Assembly (NCBI GenBank): GCA_016207765.1
Contig: JACQOY010000215.1
Coordinates: 1 to 7,586, forward strand
Direction of reading: 5' to 3'
Length of the DNA: 7,586 bases
From: Deltaproteobacteria bacterium
GTDB taxonomy: Bacteria; UBA10199; SBBF01
In this document: positions 6,228 through 7,586 of the stretch, piece after piece
Layout of the letters: each line of letters starts with the position of its first letter
How positions within the stretch are numbered: the stretch's first letter is position 1
The notes under the pieces: model-generated
The model's input: only the letters and a program-made list of their open reading frames with translations
What the model was told of the DNA's origin: nothing
The model's database searches: none
Translations under genes and position numbers: made by a program

Positions 6228-7535
6228 ATGTCGCATGTCCCTCAAATCAACATCGGCCTCTTCGGTCTGGGCACCGTCGGCGGAAGTGTGTATGAAATTC
6301 TCCACAAGAACCGCGATCTGATCGCCCAGAAACTGGGTTACCCCATCAACTTGAAGAAGGTCTGCGAACTCGATCCGAAGAGGCTCAAACAGTTCGGCGT
6401 TCAGCAGGCCATCGCAACGTCCAGGGCGGCCGAGGTGCTGGACGATCCGGAAATTTCCATTATTGTCGAATTGATCGGCGACAAGCCGGTGGCCAAAGAG
6501 GTGATCCTCAAGGCCCTCCAGTTGGGAAAGCATGTGGTGACCGCCAACAAGGCTTGTCTGGCGGCGCACGGGCCTGAGTTTTATCAGGAAGCGGCCAAAA
6601 ACGAGGTGGAGATTCTGTTCGAGGCGGCGGTGGCCGGCTCGATCCCCGTTTTACGGGCGATCCGCGAGGGATTTGTGGCCGATAAAGTGTTGTCTATTTT
6701 GGGAATCATCAACGGCACCTCCAATTATATTCTCACCGAAATGGAGGAGAAGAAGAAGGATTTTGCCTCTGTTCTTGAAGAGGCGCAAAAACTGGGTTAC
6801 GCCGAGGCCAATCCAAAGGCCGATATTGAAGGGATTGATTCAGCGCACAAGCTGACCATTCTTGCCGCCCTTGCCTACGGTTGTGTCATTCCTGTGGGAA
6901 AGGTTACCACCGAGGGAATCACCGAAATTACCCCGCTGGATTTCGATATGGCGGAGCGTTTTGGCTACAAAATAAAATTGCTGGCCATCTCCAAGAAGGA
7001 GGGGGATGAAATCGAGGTGCGGGTCCACCCAACGATGATTCCCAATGGTCACATGCTGGCCTCTGTGCGGGGCGTTTTTAACGCCGTGATGCTTCGGGGG
7101 GAATGTATCGGCGATCAACTCTTCTACGGCAGAGGTGCGGGAGGCGGGCCTACCGCCGCGGCAGTGGTGGGGGATATTGTGGAGATTGCCAGAAACATCG
7201 GCACCCGGGTTCCCGGTGTTCCACCGCTCGGTTTCCGGCTGGAAAATGTTCACAAGGGAAAGGTCCGTTCGATGGAAGACATCGATTCGGAATATTATCT
7301 TCGTTTCACGGCCCACGACAAACCGGGGGTTTTTGCCAAGATTGCAAGCGCCTTGGGAGCAAACGGCATCAGTATTTCCGCCGTTTATCAGCACGGACGC
7401 GAGGAAGGAAAAGAGGTTCCGATTGTGGTGATGACCCACAAGGCGAAAGAAAAAAACATGATGAAGGCCTTGGGCGAAATCGACAAACTTTCGGTAGTGA
7501 CGAAAAAAACTTTGCTGATCCGGATTGAATCATGA
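6228..7535 (+). CDS. hom: homoserine dehydrogenase with C-terminal ACT domain
   Basis: NAD(P)-dependent enzyme reducing aspartate semialdehyde to homoserine, the branch point towards threonine and methionine. At 435 residues it is the usual monofunctional length, without the aspartokinase fusion of E. coli ThrA. The Rossmann loop GLGTVG has G13, G15 and G18. The catalytic pair D204 and K208 lies in ADIEGIDSAHKL with the family's four-residue spacing. The GAGGGPTA stretch (G303-A310) is also conserved. Residues about 356-432 form an ACT domain, containing the DKPGVFAKIASALG segment, which in this family usually gives feedback inhibition by threonine. Start ATG 6228 has GGAG five bases upstream. 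It lies 34 nt after the aminotransferase stop, and the pair may be co-transcribed despite the palindrome between them. No threonine synthase or kinase gene is in view, though it could follow beyond the window. Confidence 0.96.
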   Translation: MSHVPQINIGLFGLGTVGGSVYEILHKNRDLIAQKLGYPINLKKVCELDPKRLKQFGVQQAIATSRAAEVLDDPEISIIVELIGDKPVAKEVILKALQLGKHVVTANKACLAAHGPEFYQEAAKNEVEILFEAAVAGSIPVLRAIREGFVADKVLSILGIINGTSNYILTEMEEKKKDFASVLEEAQKLGYAEANPKADIEGIDSAHKLTILAALAYGCVIPVGKVTTEGITEITPLDFDMAERFGYKIKLLAISKKEGDEIEVRVHPTMIPNGHMLASVRGVFNAVMLRGECIGDQLFYGRGAGGGPTAAAVVGDIVEIARNIGTRVPGVPPLGFRLENVHKGKVRSMEDIDSEYYLRFTAHDKPGVFAKIASALGANGISISAVYQHGREEGKEVPIVVMTHKAKEKNMMKALGEIDKLSVVTKKTLLIRIES

Positions 7536-7586
7536 AAGTTGCATGTTGAAAGTTGAAGGTTGCAGGTTAAACTTTGAACTTTGAAC
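7535..7586. repeat. heptamer-periodic repeat after hom
   Basis: From the last base of the hom stop the sequence divides into phased 7-mers: AAAGTTG, CATGTTG, AAAGTTG, AAGGTTG, CAGGTTA, AACTTTG, AACTTTG, then AAC at the edge. The first units resemble the reverse complement of the last ones, so the array is also an imperfect inverted repeat. It is cut by the window end. It is non-coding and unlike a GC-stem terminator; a dispersed intergenic repeat is the likely class. Confidence 0.65.

Noticed and set aside
6840..7439. Minus-strand open frame opposite hom
   Set aside because: It has no recognisable protein features and lies entirely within a well-conserved homoserine dehydrogenase gene.

Overview
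The window is bacterial chromosome with six plausible genes, all on the + strand. They form two blocks: a two-gene toxin-antitoxin-like cassette (178-1724) and a run of four housekeeping genes (1831-7535). Protein style, moderate GC, and the pairing of an AlaC-type aminotransferase with an ACT-domain homoserine dehydrogenase suggest an environmental bacterium of the broad deltaproteobacterial kind. This is an impression from sequence character; no 16S or other marker is present.

Region 1 (1-177) is AT-rich and gene-free. It holds a possible sigma70-type promoter and a striking symmetric array of four copies of the 7-mer TGTTCAC, or its reverse complement, just before the first start codon. 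Region 2 (178-1724) encodes a winged-helix protein resembling AbiEi antitoxins, then, with an ATGA overlap, a nucleotidyltransferase-fold protein resembling AbiEii toxins. The four-site array looks like the operator through which the first protein would repress the pair.

Region 3 (1831-3990) is recG, a branched-DNA helicase used in replication-fork rescue and recombination. It carries a perfect 28-bp palindrome read in frame between helicase motifs II and III, and a second Gly/Pro-rich segment with inverted-repeat character before the helicase core. Region 4 (3991-4115) is a GC-rich spacer with two strong hairpins. Region 5 is lipA (4116-4988), overlapping by 4 nt an AlaC-like aminotransferase gene (4985-6193). 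Region 6 is hom (6228-7535), encoding homoserine dehydrogenase. Between the aminotransferase and hom lies a second 28-bp element with the same outer arms as the recG palindrome but a different, still palindromic, core. After hom the window ends in heptamer-periodic, inverted repeat-like DNA.

Functionally, recG, lipA, the aminotransferase gene and hom look like a co-directional chromosomal string rather than one pathway. The aminotransferase and Hom both belong to amino-acid metabolism, LipA makes the lipoyl cofactor, and RecG serves DNA repair. The most interesting material is the operator architecture of the AbiE-like cassette and the family of small palindromic elements that has entered both an intergenic junction and a coding sequence.
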